A stretch of 39,074 bases of DNA. Origin: a virus. The position numbers and the translations under genes are program-made. A model generated the notes under the pieces. The model searched no databases, was not told the origin of the DNA, and was given only the letters and a program-made list of their open reading frames with translations. Numbering within the stretch: the first letter of the stretch is position 1; each line of letters opens with the position of its first letter. Below are positions 21,963-28,574 of this stretch, piece after piece. The DNA lies in the IMG/VR virus record IMGVR_UViG_3300028031_000007, positions 1 through 39,074 of that record, one strand, 5' to 3'.

Positions 21963-22397
21963 CTAGTTCCTTGCTTTTCTCATTTCTTCTAATTGTGCAA
22001 ATGCCGTTTTGTCATCTGTGCGTTTAGTTTCTGGTTCTTTTTCTTGATCTACAAAAACTGGCCGGTATGGATCAACTGCTTTAGCTGTAGCTTGCTTTAC
22101 TACATCAACCTGACCCACGTATTGATTAAACTTTGTAGCGTTGAATAAAGTGGCCGGTCTTAAATATATTGCGCTATCGGTATTCTTCCATTCGTTATGC
22201 TTGCTATCAATAACATCCTCAATATCTTTTAAGGTATGGCCCTCGCGTAACCGGCCTATAACAAAGTTTAAATTGGTGGCCGTGTGCTTGTATTTCGACC
22301 CGACCACCTTATTCAAATACATGATTGCTTTCATTGCGTCGTTCTTGTAAAACGAGTCCTTGATTATTGGCTGGCCGCAGCATTTGCAATTAGTCAT
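21963..22397 (-). CDS. Replication-type protein with Phg_2220_C domain
   Basis: This encodes 144 aa from the ATG at 22397, the closest start to the preceding stop. 'IMYLNKVVGSKYKHTATNLN' and 'LREGHTLKDIEDVIDSKHNEW' then 'YLRPATLFNATKFNQYV' match the conserved C-terminal domain of phage replication initiator-like proteins. The large N-terminal DNA-binding part is missing; only a CKCC zinc-like knot (residues 4-7) precedes it. It probably serves replication by recruiting host factors, but a partner must exist. Confidence 0.7.
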   Translation of the reverse strand: MTNCKCCGQPIIKDSFYKNDAMKAIMYLNKVVGSKYKHTATNLNFVIGRLREGHTLKDIEDVIDSKHNEWKNTDSAIYLRPATLFNATKFNQYVGQVDVVKQATAKAVDPYRPVFVDQEKEPETKRTDDKTAFAQLEEMRKARN

Positions 22398-23136
22398 TGT
22401 TTGGGTATCCATTATGCTCAACACCGTCAAGAAATCTGCCTTTAGCTTTAATTCGTTTTTGGTTTCTTCCTTCCCATTGTTTGAACAGAAAAGGAATATT
22501 TGCCTCAGCACATTGATCCCTTAGCGACCTGAACCAATCTGGATTTACAGGCCGATAGTTGATGTTGTTTTCGCCACCAGTAATGACCCATTGCAATCCG
22601 TGAATATATTTACTTAGATCAACCGCTCCAAGCAAAGGCTCCATTGACAAGAAATGAAATTTAGCTGGCACCGAGACAAGATGACTTAACCTGTCAGCTT
22701 CCTTTTGGCTTTCGACGGTCGCACCAAGCCAAACATTTGGATAACCCATGCCCCAATCATCAGGCAAATACTTTTTGATATTTTGTGGCCGTTTTGTCAA
22801 AAGCAGGAAATCAAGATCAGGACATCGATTAATTAACGCCCATAAATCAGCTCTCCATTCTGGCAGAATTGATTTGTGATTATCGAATATATCTGCAAGG
22901 CTGGCACAAAACACACGATGCCGCACACCTTCGTTTTTGGCTTTCTTCTGCCACCTTATTGGTTGACCCCATGTTTTAGTTCGTGTTCTGTCTGAGTCCT
23001 TACCCCACCGATTGCCCTTAAATCGTTTATCCCATGCTTCAGCATAGCAATTATCACACGCTGCGCTTACTTTGGTGCAACCGATCCAAGGGTTGAAGGT
23101 GTGGTCAGTCCATTCGATTTTGCTATTTTCAGCCAT
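22390..23136 (-). CDS. Phage Gp37/Gp68-type Fe-S protein (DUF5131)
   Basis: This encodes 248 aa. 'KIEWTDHTFNPWIGCTKVSA', then CDNCYA, gives C20, C27 and C30, a Cx6CxxC cluster motif. 'LLLTKRPQNIKKYLP' and 'WVITGGENNINYRPVNPDWF' are typical of the family. It looks like a radical SAM-type protein of unknown reaction, widespread in phages. It opens the replication operon, with GAGG before the start and a promoter 50 nt upstream. Confidence 0.88.
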   Translation of the reverse strand: MAENSKIEWTDHTFNPWIGCTKVSAACDNCYAEAWDKRFKGNRWGKDSDRTRTKTWGQPIRWQKKAKNEGVRHRVFCASLADIFDNHKSILPEWRADLWALINRCPDLDFLLLTKRPQNIKKYLPDDWGMGYPNVWLGATVESQKEADRLSHLVSVPAKFHFLSMEPLLGAVDLSKYIHGLQWVITGGENNINYRPVNPDWFRSLRDQCAEANIPFLFKQWEGRNQKRIKAKGRFLDGVEHNGYPNND

Positions 23137-23186
23137 TTCAAAACCTCGTTATTTTAGTTAATAGTTATCATTAGACCGTCTGTTGA

Positions 23187-23215
23187 TATATAGATACATG
23201 CCTAATTATTGTTAA
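23187..23215 (-). promoter_or_regulatory. Replication-operon promoter
   Basis: TTAACA (23215-23210), 17-nt spacer, TATATA (23192-23187) on the minus strand, with a start near 23180. It drives the Fe-S protein and following genes independently of the control region. Confidence 0.55.
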
Positions 23216-23449
23216 GACTTTTAATACCTAACTAAGAATGTTATCGAACGCACTTATATCTGGAAAGCTCCAAAAACCAATATGGCAAGTTTTATTTCAT
23301 TCAGAGAACACGCGCATTTATTTTAATTGGTTGCGGTTGTTTTGCACCTGCCCAAATATCAACTTAAATTCGTTTATCTTGCTCTTCATTGAAGTCATTG
23401 ATAGCAAGCCACTGGTCTCAAGTGGATTCTTATTTAGTACGGATTTCGA
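23216..23449. other. AT-rich intergenic stretch without a supported gene
   Basis: No convincing coding sequence on either strand. A plus-strand frame from 23238 has no ribosome site and unnatural composition. A CCACT/AGTGG hairpin lies at 23410-23426. As the largest non-coding AT-rich tract next to replication genes, it is a candidate replication origin, but I see no clear iterons. Confidence 0.4.
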
Positions 23450-23477
23450 TTGACATTTAGCCGGTTTAAGATAAAAT
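23450..23477 (+). promoter_or_regulatory. Sigma70 promoter of small RNA
   Basis: TTGACA (23450-23455), 16-nt spacer, TAAAAT (23472-23477). A perfect -35 and a near-consensus -10. No open reading frame follows before the terminator at 23570-23603. Confidence 0.75.
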
Positions 23478-23483
23478 CCTTTT

Positions 23484-23603
23484 ATCGGTCGGCAGATTTT
23501 GCGAGTTGATTTAAGGGTGATTCTTAATTCCGCTTAGTGCTTATTACACGAAAGCCGATAACTAATACTAAGCCATTGTTGAGAAATTAGCAATGGCTTT
23601 TTT
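23484..23603 (+). ncRNA. Structured small RNA, about 120 nt
   Basis: From the predicted start near 23484 to the terminator. TTATCGG (23482-23488) pairs with CCGATAA (23555-23561), enclosing the hairpin TTAAG/CTTAA (23511-23515 with 23523-23527) and the hairpin GCTT.GTG/CAC..AAGC (23532-23539 with 23547-23555). Promoter, closed multi-branch fold and intrinsic terminator together indicate an RNA gene. It is antisense to no coding sequence and is transcribed opposite to its neighbours. Role unknown; base-pairing regulation or a protein sponge are options. Confidence 0.65.
23570..23603 (+). terminator. Intrinsic terminator of small RNA
   Basis: AAGCCATTG (23570-23578) pairs perfectly with CAATGGCTT (23591-23599) around a 12-nt loop, then a T-run to 23603. 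On the minus strand no T-run follows, so it is directional. Confidence 0.85.
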
Positions 23604-23629
23604 ATATTCGACGGTCATATAGTTTGTGG

Positions 23630-23821
23630 TTATGGTCGTTTTGATTCGTCATAACACAAGGTTATTGCATGACGACTAAGGTTAATCTTTTCCAAAACGT
23701 CTGATATTTTTACAACCACGTAACGATTACCGGCCACTTGCTCTTCATAATCAAATAGTATGTTCAGGTTATCTCCATCGACTTCAATACAGTCTGCTTT
23801 TGCTTCGTACCACTGGCTCAT
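23630..23821 (-). CDS. Hypothetical protein
   Basis: This encodes 63 aa, mixed beta/helix ('WYEAKADCIEVDGDNLNILF', 'GNRYVVVKISDVLEKINL'). It is the last gene of the first minus-strand early block, with a 4-nt overlap to the gene upstream. Function unknown. Confidence 0.6.
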   Translation of the reverse strand: MSQWYEAKADCIEVDGDNLNILFDYEEQVAGNRYVVVKISDVLEKINLSRHAITLCYDESKRP

Positions 23822-24018
23822 AATTTCACCTCGTTTCTAAGAGCATTAGCCGCATACTCAAGATCATCTGCAACCGCTAGCATATCCCTTGCTGAGTCCT
23901 GAACGTCGCACACAGTGAAGCTCATGCCGCGCTGGTCGTGGATAAACTCAACGCTGTACACCACCGGATTTAGCTCTAGTCGTTTATCGGTTAGGTTAAC
24001 GACGCGTTTGTTGATCAT
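23818..24018 (-). CDS. Hypothetical protein
   Basis: This encodes 66 aa from the ATG at 24018, chosen because it avoids the long overlap with the gene upstream (stop at 24023). ATG 24051 and GTG 24072 are alternatives. 'YSVEFIHDQRGMSFTVCDVQ' then a helical, acidic tail. Function unknown. Confidence 0.5.
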   Translation of the reverse strand: MINKRVVNLTDKRLELNPVVYSVEFIHDQRGMSFTVCDVQDSARDMLAVADDLEYAANALRNEVKL

Positions 24019-24022
24019 AGGA

Positions 24023-24214
24023 CTACACAACCTTTGGATGTTTTGATTCATAAATAGTGCTGTACATTTCACACATTACTATCTGCTGTTTTTTATTAAA
24101 CCCTAACTTTTTATATTCTTCACCATTGAATTGATCAAGCAATTTTAAAATCAAATCGCGCTCATCTTTGGTTATCTTAAGAATATAGGCGCTTTCTGTT
24201 GTAATGGTTGCCAT
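24023..24214 (-). CDS. Hypothetical protein
   Basis: This encodes 63 aa. 'SAYILKITKDERDLILKLLD' followed by a basic segment (GFNKKQQIVM). Helical and soluble. Function unknown. Confidence 0.6.
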   Translation of the reverse strand: MATITTESAYILKITKDERDLILKLLDQFNGEEYKKLGFNKKQQIVMCEMYSTIYESKHPKVV

Positions 24215-24233
24215 ACGGCCTCCGGTTATAGTT

Positions 24234-24440
24234 CTATAATTGTTGGCGTGATTTTAACTCAACAATAGCGTCTTCAAGGTATCGCTTTGAGAAATTACCC
24301 CATCCGTTCTGGTGCATGTATTTTGTTATATACTCAAGAGACGCAATAATTTCATTACGCTCGGTATAAATCTGATCTTTCAATTCATCAAGCGCCATCT
24401 CACCCCTTATGGATGCCTCTATAGCTTCGTAGTCACTCAT
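24234..24440 (-). CDS. Hypothetical helical protein
   Basis: This encodes 68 aa: 'EAIEASIRGEMALDELKDQI' then 'EYITKYMHQNGWGNFSKRYL'. The fold is probably a helical hairpin. Four-nt overlap with the gene upstream. Function unknown. Confidence 0.6.
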   Translation of the reverse strand: MSDYEAIEASIRGEMALDELKDQIYTERNEIIASLEYITKYMHQNGWGNFSKRYLEDAIVELKSRQQL

Positions 24441-24706
24441 CGTTTAACCTCTATTGATTTCGTTACTCTAATTAATATATCAATCGCCTCTTCACATAAT
24501 CCACTCAATATCAAAGAGTGTACTCGCATCAAGTCTCTAATCACCTCCTGACGTTCAGCGTCTAGCTGTTCAGGGGCGCGAGTGTTCCATGCATCAACAG
24601 GGCAGGTTGCACCACAATCATCACAACAAACAATCGTTAACCCCTCGCACCGCCATTCGCCTCTTGCTTTACCACCACAAAACGGGCATCGTTTCAAATC
24701 TCTCAT
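24437..24706 (-). CDS. Lar-type restriction alleviation-like zinc protein
   Basis: This encodes 89 aa from the ATG at 24706 (the longer frame starts inside the membrane gene upstream). 'RCPFCGGKARGEWRC', 'CCDDCGATC' and 'DAWNTRAP' match the Lar family zinc ribbon with its AWNTRA signature. Lar of prophage Rac eases EcoK restriction; that role here is inference. A second Lar-like gene lies at 31583. Confidence 0.75.
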   Translation of the reverse strand: MRDLKRCPFCGGKARGEWRCEGLTIVCCDDCGATCPVDAWNTRAPEQLDAERQEVIRDLMRVHSLILSGLCEEAIDILIRVTKSIEVKR

Positions 24707-24822
24707 ACAGCCACCACCAGCTTGACAAGGTAGAAGAATAGAACCCAAAATGCATAGTAACCAGCCAAACACGCCACGCCGAAAGTAATGACCATTACTA
24801 AAAATCTAAACCAACCTTTCAT
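24703..24822 (-). CDS. Two-helix membrane microprotein
   Basis: This encodes 39 aa: WFRFLVMVITFGVACLAGYY and AFWVLFFYLVKLVVAV, almost entirely hydrophobic. ATGA overlap with the Lar-like gene. Too short for most gene finders. Function unknown. Confidence 0.6.
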   Translation of the reverse strand: MKGWFRFLVMVITFGVACLAGYYAFWVLFFYLVKLVVAV

Positions 24823-25049
24823 GCGGACTCCTCCAAATTTTTAAGTGGTTTAACGCCTACGCCAATGTGACTGCGTTCCTCAACCCAAATCACATCAATC
24901 CCATTGTACTTAGAATTCATATGTTTAACCTCTCGTTCTAATATAAGCTTTCTCTTTTCAAGTAGACCAAAGTAAACGACTGATATAGTTAAATCAAGCG
25001 ATGACAAACTGTCTACTATTCTAAAAAACTCTCTCTCTATATCGATCAT
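24819..25049 (-). CDS. Hypothetical protein
   Basis: This encodes 76 aa from the ATG at 25049 (MIDIEREFFRIVDSL); the longer frame would cover the membrane gene upstream. Charged helices then a short beta segment (DVIWVEERSHIGVGV). Overlaps both neighbours by 4 nt. Function unknown. Confidence 0.6.
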   Translation of the reverse strand: MIDIEREFFRIVDSLSSLDLTISVVYFGLLEKRKLILEREVKHMNSKYNGIDVIWVEERSHIGVGVKPLKNLEESA

Positions 25050-25174
25050 ACAGACCCCATAAATATTGATATTACAGTGCAGATCACAAGACCAGCAGCA
25101 AGTGCAATGATTAGAATTATTGTGTAGCCTATCGTTAGGCCGATTCTGTAGCATGTCTTTTGTAGGGTGTTCAT
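25046..25174 (-). CDS. Single-pass membrane microprotein
   Basis: This encodes 42 aa. Residues 14-40 (GYTIILIIALAAGLVICTVI) form a membrane helix behind a basic N-terminus. Four-nt overlaps at both ends. Function unknown. Confidence 0.6.
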   Translation of the reverse strand: MNTLQKTCYRIGLTIGYTIILIIALAAGLVICTVISIFMGSV

Positions 25175-25365
25175 TGGTTTATCTCTAAATAATAATCATC
25201 AATTAATTTTTTAGCAGAATCTTCACTTTCAGAAAAATCATATCTATCGTCATCGCCATCCGTAGCACCGTCGTAGTCATCATGCCAAAGGTCGTAATCA
25301 TACAGCCTGCACGGAATAGGTTTTAAATTACGCTCAATGTTCCACCCTCTGTATTTAATTATCAC
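25171..25365 (-). CDS. Conserved small phage protein
   Basis: This encodes 64 aa from the GTG at 25365, which overlaps the stop of the gene upstream (GTGA). 'IIKYRGWNIERNLKPIPCRL' with 'HDDYDGATDGDDDRYDFSES' fits a common phage protein with acidic tail and unknown role. The ATG at 25398 lies within the upstream gene and is less likely. Confidence 0.65.
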   Translation of the reverse strand: MIIKYRGWNIERNLKPIPCRLYDYDLWHDDYDGATDGDDDRYDFSESEDSAKKLIDDYYLEINQ

Positions 25366-25451
25366 AACACAGCCTCTAACGCGCTGTAAGCCATCCAAAC
25401 CGGCAGGGATAGCAGTGCAATGGCGGTTATTAATAATCGTTTGTAGCTCAT
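25362..25451 (-). CDS. Membrane microprotein
   Basis: This encodes 29 aa: MSYKRLLITAIALLSLPVWM then AYSALEAVL. One membrane helix, possibly a signal sequence. Linked by overlaps at both ends. Low-weight call based on context. Confidence 0.45.
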   Translation of the reverse strand: MSYKRLLITAIALLSLPVWMAYSALEAVL

Positions 25452-25729
25452 TTGTCGGACTCCTGTGCTGTTTGTTCTATTAATTTAACGGTCAATTCAA
25501 ACTTTTCATTTCTCGCAATTACTGTTGGGTTTCTGTCTATCTCGTTCAGTTTTTCTGATACTGAAAACATATAGTTTGACGCAGCAAGAAAGGTATTAAT
25601 TCCCTCTAATTTTTTAATCTTTCGTTGTAAATGGAGTCGATACCAGCCTATAGTAGAATCAAATACCAGCAAGCCTGCGAACAGGAAGAAAAACCATAAA
25701 GGAATGCTTAATATTATTTGATTACTCAT
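25448..25729 (-). CDS. Membrane protein with cytoplasmic coiled coil
   Basis: This encodes 93 aa. Residues 4-24 (QIILSIPLWFFFLFAGLLVF) form a membrane helix, followed by a charged coiled-coil helix (LQRKIKKLEGINTFLA). It abuts the HTH-like gene upstream (TAATG). Function unknown. Confidence 0.65.
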   Translation of the reverse strand: MSNQIILSIPLWFFFLFAGLLVFDSTIGWYRLHLQRKIKKLEGINTFLAASNYMFSVSEKLNEIDRNPTVIARNEKFELTVKLIEQTAQESDK

Positions 25730-25998
25730 TACGATTCCTCAAGTTGCTTGTTTCGTTTGTCTCTTAGTGCGCGTATGTCGCCAAGTTTGTATAGATTTTT
25801 AGTTCCCTTAGACATTTGTGATCTTATATTTTTACAGCACGACACCACCCCCTCCTTTATAAGTATTCCGTTAGTTGAATTTATGTGTTTAGCGCCAATC
25901 ATTTGAGCTACATCCCTAGTATCTAAAAGGAAACTGTCTGGGAAATTATCGTAGCACTCCGGAATGTTAACTTGATGCAAGTTGTACTGAGCTTTCAT
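25729..25998 (-). CDS. Possible DNA-binding protein (cII position)
   Basis: This encodes 89 aa. 'LDTRDVAQMIGAKHINSTNG' may be a MerR/Xis-type winged helix (T-x-x-V-A-x-x-I-G). 'GTKNLYKLGDIRALRDKRNK' closely follows the 'YKLGDI.AL' tail of that fold. It lies second in the operon after the Cro-like gene, where lambda has cII. The call is moderate. Confidence 0.5.
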   Translation of the reverse strand: MKAQYNLHQVNIPECYDNFPDSFLLDTRDVAQMIGAKHINSTNGILIKEGVVSCCKNIRSQMSKGTKNLYKLGDIRALRDKRNKQLEES

Positions 25999-26052
25999 TA
26001 TGTAACCTCGATAAATGACCCGAGACGAAGCTAAGTAGGAGTCAATGAGGTT

Positions 26053-26063
26053 GGCGCTCCGCC
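26053..26063 (-). other. Compact hairpin between Cro-like and second gene
   Basis: GGCG-GAG-CGCC on the minus strand, in the 80-nt gap between 26079 and 25998. Position recalls the nutR/tR1 region of lambda, but no boxA is seen. Weak evidence. Confidence 0.3.
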
Positions 26064-26078
26064 CCGGTTCATGTTCTG

Positions 26079-26276
26079 TTATTGTTTTTCAAACATCGCT
26101 ATACTAATATTTGAATCAGCTTTAACTAGATTCTGGATTGTAGTCCAGCCAGCGTTACGGAAGCCTGACGATATATGACCCAAGTATGCTACTGATGTCT
26201 TTGCTTTGCTTGCTAAATCAGCCTTTTGCTCTGCTGTTAGTTCGGAATAATACACATTAAATTTATTTTCATTCAT
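26079..26276 (-). CDS. Cro-like (YdaS-type) HTH protein
   Basis: This encodes 65 aa. 'LTAEQKADLASKAKTSVAYL' followed by 'GHISSGFRNAGWTTIQNLVK' is a Cro/YdaS-type HTH ('...LA..A.TSV.YL..I..G.R'). It is the first gene of the minus-strand operon, in the place of lambda cro. Its promoter sits so close that the transcript would begin at about the ATG. Confidence 0.75.
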   Translation of the reverse strand: MNENKFNVYYSELTAEQKADLASKAKTSVAYLGHISSGFRNAGWTTIQNLVKADSNISIAMFEKQ

Positions 26277-26281
26277 GCCTC

Positions 26282-26310
26282 ATTGTATCAAGTGATAATC
26301 GTATTGTCAA
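26282..26310 (-). promoter_or_regulatory. Minus-strand early promoter
   Basis: TTGACA (26310-26305), 17-nt spacer, TACAAT (26287-26282). Near consensus. Predicted start 26275, 1 nt from the ATG of the Cro-like gene. Confidence 0.8.
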
Positions 26311-26367
26311 GCACCGGTTAATGTTTTATTTATCAAAAGATGTTGACAGCACCATTATCATTTGCTA
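26286..26367. promoter_or_regulatory. Three 12-bp operator-like sites
   Basis: TATCAAGTGATA (26286-26297, perfect palindrome), TATCAAAAGATG (26331-26342) and TATCATTTGCTA (26356-26367). The first touches the minus-strand -10 region, the second abuts the plus-strand -35, the third lies in its spacer. Likely targets of the Cro-like protein. Confidence 0.55.
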
Positions 26368-26371
26368 ATAT
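26343..26371 (+). promoter_or_regulatory. Plus-strand early promoter
   Basis: TTGACA (26343-26348), 17-nt spacer, TAATAT (26366-26371), start near 26378. Drives the recombination operon. It also rules out a start codon at 26362 for the first gene. Confidence 0.85.
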
Positions 26372-26403
26372 GTGTACATCAAATAACGAACTGGAATGAA
26401 GAA

Positions 26404-26622
26404 ATGAAAGGTTTAGACACACCAACAAAAAGACGGCTCAATCTATGGATAAATGGGGAGCCTCAGCAATTACCGAGAGGCAGCTCTATATTAATATCTT
26501 TCGACGCCGATATAGATCATGGAAAAGTTCCGTTTTTCGAAATAAGCACAAGTTCTATAGAAACAATGAACATACCATTGAAAGTAACAATGGTTTCTGA
26601 CGACATAAAGGTCAGATTTTAG
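26404..26622 (+). CDS. First gene of plus-strand early operon
   Basis: This encodes 72 aa from the ATG at 26404, with a GGAATGAAG site just upstream. 'KGLDTPTKRRLNLWINGEPQ' then beta-rich sequence. It occupies the place of lambda N but has no arginine-rich N-type motif beyond TKRRLN. Function unknown. Confidence 0.65.
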   Translation: MKGLDTPTKRRLNLWINGEPQQLPRGSSILISFDADIDHGKVPFFEISTSSIETMNIPLKVTMVSDDIKVRF

Positions 26623-26653
26623 AGAAAGCTAACCATATCAATAGGTGGAATAA

Positions 26654-26845
26654 ATGAGATATAAAATATTTAGAAAAATAATTTTAGATGCTGCTGGCGA
26701 TAAAACGGAAGTGGAAGCGACTCAGTCAAGCGGTACGATTCACATCGTTGCTGGCGACCACATTATAAAGTATCACTTAGAAGATGCCGCCGATCTAGTC
26801 ATAGCAATAACCCGCGCAATGGCTGTGGCTGGGGGTGATAAGTGA
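26654..26845 (+). CDS. Hypothetical protein
   Basis: This encodes 63 aa: 'YKIFRKIILDAAGDKTEVEA', 'IVAGDHIIKYHLEDAADLVI'. Small mixed fold with an Ala-rich C-terminal helix. Four-nt overlap with the next gene. Function unknown. Confidence 0.6.
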   Translation: MRYKIFRKIILDAAGDKTEVEATQSSGTIHIVAGDHIIKYHLEDAADLVIAITRAMAVAGGDK

Positions 26846-27090
26846 GTAAGTTTTTAGGTGGAACGGTTGAGTATAGCGGATGCAAGAGGTTTGCTAGGGC
26901 TGGCGAAAATCGTTCTGATTATCACATTGTGGTTGAGGGAAGAGGTTGTCTGGTTGAGTTTGGTGTTGACTACGAAGAGATGAATGTCGGTGTGGGAAAC
27001 TACTCTGTGGCGATAATTATGCTGAAAGATGGTTCTTTGATAAAGGTGCCGGTAGAATGTATCAGATTTATAGGAATATCTAATGACTAG
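26842..27090 (+). CDS. Hypothetical protein
   Basis: This encodes 82 aa starting at GTG (26842). Beta-rich, Gly/Val-rich ('HIVVEGRGCLVEFGVDYEEM'). No family recognised. Overlaps the next gene by 8 nt. Confidence 0.6.
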   Translation: MSKFLGGTVEYSGCKRFARAGENRSDYHIVVEGRGCLVEFGVDYEEMNVGVGNYSVAIIMLKDGSLIKVPVECIRFIGISND

Positions 27091-27355
27091 ACCAGAACCA
27101 GACGAGCATGAGATAGACGTGCCACCTTGCACTCCAGATATGCTGATGGATGCTATCAAGCATAATATTAACGTGTCGCAGGATAATATTGCAGACGCTG
27201 TGTACATGCTTTATGAGGCTGACAGTCTTGATAATAAGTGGCGCATAGAGGCTTCAAATGAATTGATAAGAATATTGCATCAGTCTGTAATCGACGCAGA
27301 ACAGACCGCAAGCGATCACGCATGGGCTTTACACCACGAGAGGAATGATAAATGA
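27083..27355 (+). CDS. Hypothetical acidic helical protein
   Basis: This encodes 90 aa. Acidic N-terminus (PEPDEHEIDVPPCTP), then helices rich in Ala/Asp/Glu. ATGA overlap with the next gene. Function unknown. Confidence 0.6.
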   Translation: MTRPEPDEHEIDVPPCTPDMLMDAIKHNINVSQDNIADAVYMLYEADSLDNKWRIEASNELIRILHQSVIDAEQTASDHAWALHHERNDK

Positions 27356-27717
27356 AATACTACGACATTACACAAATGACTGCACAAGAGGTGTTTGATG
27401 CTTCGGTATCACATGTTATTGAGCAGGGCGAGCCGAGCATATCTGATGGAGGTTCTTGCCTGTATAGATCAAACAAAGGAAATCTTGCTTGTGCCGCTGG
27501 AGTGTTCTTAACAGATGAACAGGCGATTGATATGGAGGGCGAGTACTGGACTGCATTTAAAAATCCTAGTCGCGGATGGCACGAGGAATTAATAGATGAC
27601 CTCCAGTCGGATCACGATAACAACATAAAATCCATTGCGTTCGTAGAAAAGTTCAAGATTGAAGCTAAGAGAACGGCAGAAAGATTCAATCTGGAGTGGA
27701 ACCATGAGCGAGCATAA
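27352..27717 (+). CDS. Conserved phage hypothetical
   Basis: This encodes 121 aa. 'MTAQEVFDASVSHVIEQGEP' and 'SLYR...GNLACAAGVFLTDE'-like text (here CLYRSNKGNLACAAGVFLTD) resemble a phage protein common near small early genes. No catalytic motif I can name. Confidence 0.65.
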   Translation: MKYYDITQMTAQEVFDASVSHVIEQGEPSISDGGSCLYRSNKGNLACAAGVFLTDEQAIDMEGEYWTAFKNPSRGWHEELIDDLQSDHDNNIKSIAFVEKFKIEAKRTAERFNLEWNHERA

Positions 27718-27898
27718 AACAAAACGAACGCACTCTATTTTGATGTTCATTTTTGCATTGATATTGGGCTTTGTATTGGCAAGCTTTGCGCTAACCTTAA
27801 TAAACTCAACTTCGTGCAAGCTGGTAGCTAAGGAAAGGTTCTGCTATCACTCTCCAAGTGACACTCTTTACACGGTTGATAAGGCGGTGAAGTTATGA
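27704..27898 (+). CDS. Single-pass membrane protein
   Basis: This encodes 64 aa from the ATG at 27704 (an earlier start would lie far inside the gene upstream). Residues 12-34 (ILMFIFALILGFVLASFALT) form a membrane helix; the C-terminal part has Cys pairs (TSCKLV, RFCYH), likely periplasmic. Function unknown. Confidence 0.6.
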   Translation: MSEHKTKRTHSILMFIFALILGFVLASFALTLINSTSCKLVAKERFCYHSPSDTLYTVDKAVKL

Positions 27899-28107
27899 GC
27901 GACATTAGAATAGTTAGCAAAATGAATCAAGAAGATCAGCAGTTAATAAGGCGAGGATATTGCTCGGTGTGTTTTGGTCGCTTAGCTGATGGTAGTTTGT
28001 ACGGCAAAGACAACATAGATATATGCATGACATGCAACCAACACTTTACATGGAAACTAACAATGCAAATGATATTAGAGGCCAAGGCCGTAGCGGAGGG
28101 TGAGTGA
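27895..28107 (+). CDS. Small zinc-ribbon protein
   Basis: This encodes 70 aa. CSVC (23-26) and CMTC (44-47) are spaced as a zinc ribbon. Helical C-terminus. Four-nt overlaps at both ends. Function unknown. Confidence 0.65.
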   Translation: MSDIRIVSKMNQEDQQLIRRGYCSVCFGRLADGSLYGKDNIDICMTCNQHFTWKLTMQMILEAKAVAEGE

Positions 28108-28316
28108 TGAGTAAGACCAGAGAAATTCTAGAAGCTGAGATGATCGATATTGAAGACGATTTAACGGGTGCAGAAAATACCGTTATATATCTTAAGGAAG
28201 CGATCATTAGATTGAGTGAGCATAATGCATCATTGCTAAGCGTTCAGACCGATCTTAAGCAAGAAATAGCCGATCTAAAACAACACATAGACGACGGTCT
28301 GGAGAATTCAGAGTGA
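28104..28316 (+). CDS. Coiled-coil protein
   Basis: This encodes 70 aa, essentially one long heptad-type helix ('REILEAEMIDIEDDLTGAEN', 'SLLSVQTDLKQEIADLKQHI'). Function unknown. Confidence 0.65.
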   Translation: MMSKTREILEAEMIDIEDDLTGAENTVIYLKEAIIRLSEHNASLLSVQTDLKQEIADLKQHIDDGLENSE

Positions 28317-28567
28317 ACCTTAACGAATGCAGACTTGAGTTTGAGCATAACAACCGGCGCTTGAATGATAGACGCAATGCTAATCTGGACTACTTGCGCG
28401 ACCAGACGATACTTGAGATTAATTTACAATCACGAAGCGTTGATCAAATAGCAATTGATCGCGGAGATACTTACTACAACGATTTACAACTAATGCCGAG
28501 AACATGGGGTCAAGCTATAGCGCATGGTGCGCAGGATGCTGGAGTTGTGTATCGGACTTTGAACTGA
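28313..28567 (+). CDS. Hypothetical protein
   Basis: This encodes 84 aa starting at GTG (28313), which overlaps the upstream stop. 'NECRLEFEHNNRRLNDRRNA' is a charged helix. 'RTWGQAIAHGAQDAGVVYRT' ends the protein. Function unknown. Confidence 0.6.
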   Translation: MNLNECRLEFEHNNRRLNDRRNANLDYLRDQTILEINLQSRSVDQIAIDRGDTYYNDLQLMPRTWGQAIAHGAQDAGVVYRTLN

Positions 28568-28574
28568 GGTTATT

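Noticed and set aside
23355-23430. Minus-strand short frame starting MTSMKSKINEF
   Set aside because: 26 codons with no promoter or ribosome site; too little evidence.
23238-23453. Plus-strand 71-codon open frame
   Set aside because: No ribosome site, odd composition and it ends in the small RNA promoter; treated as non-coding.
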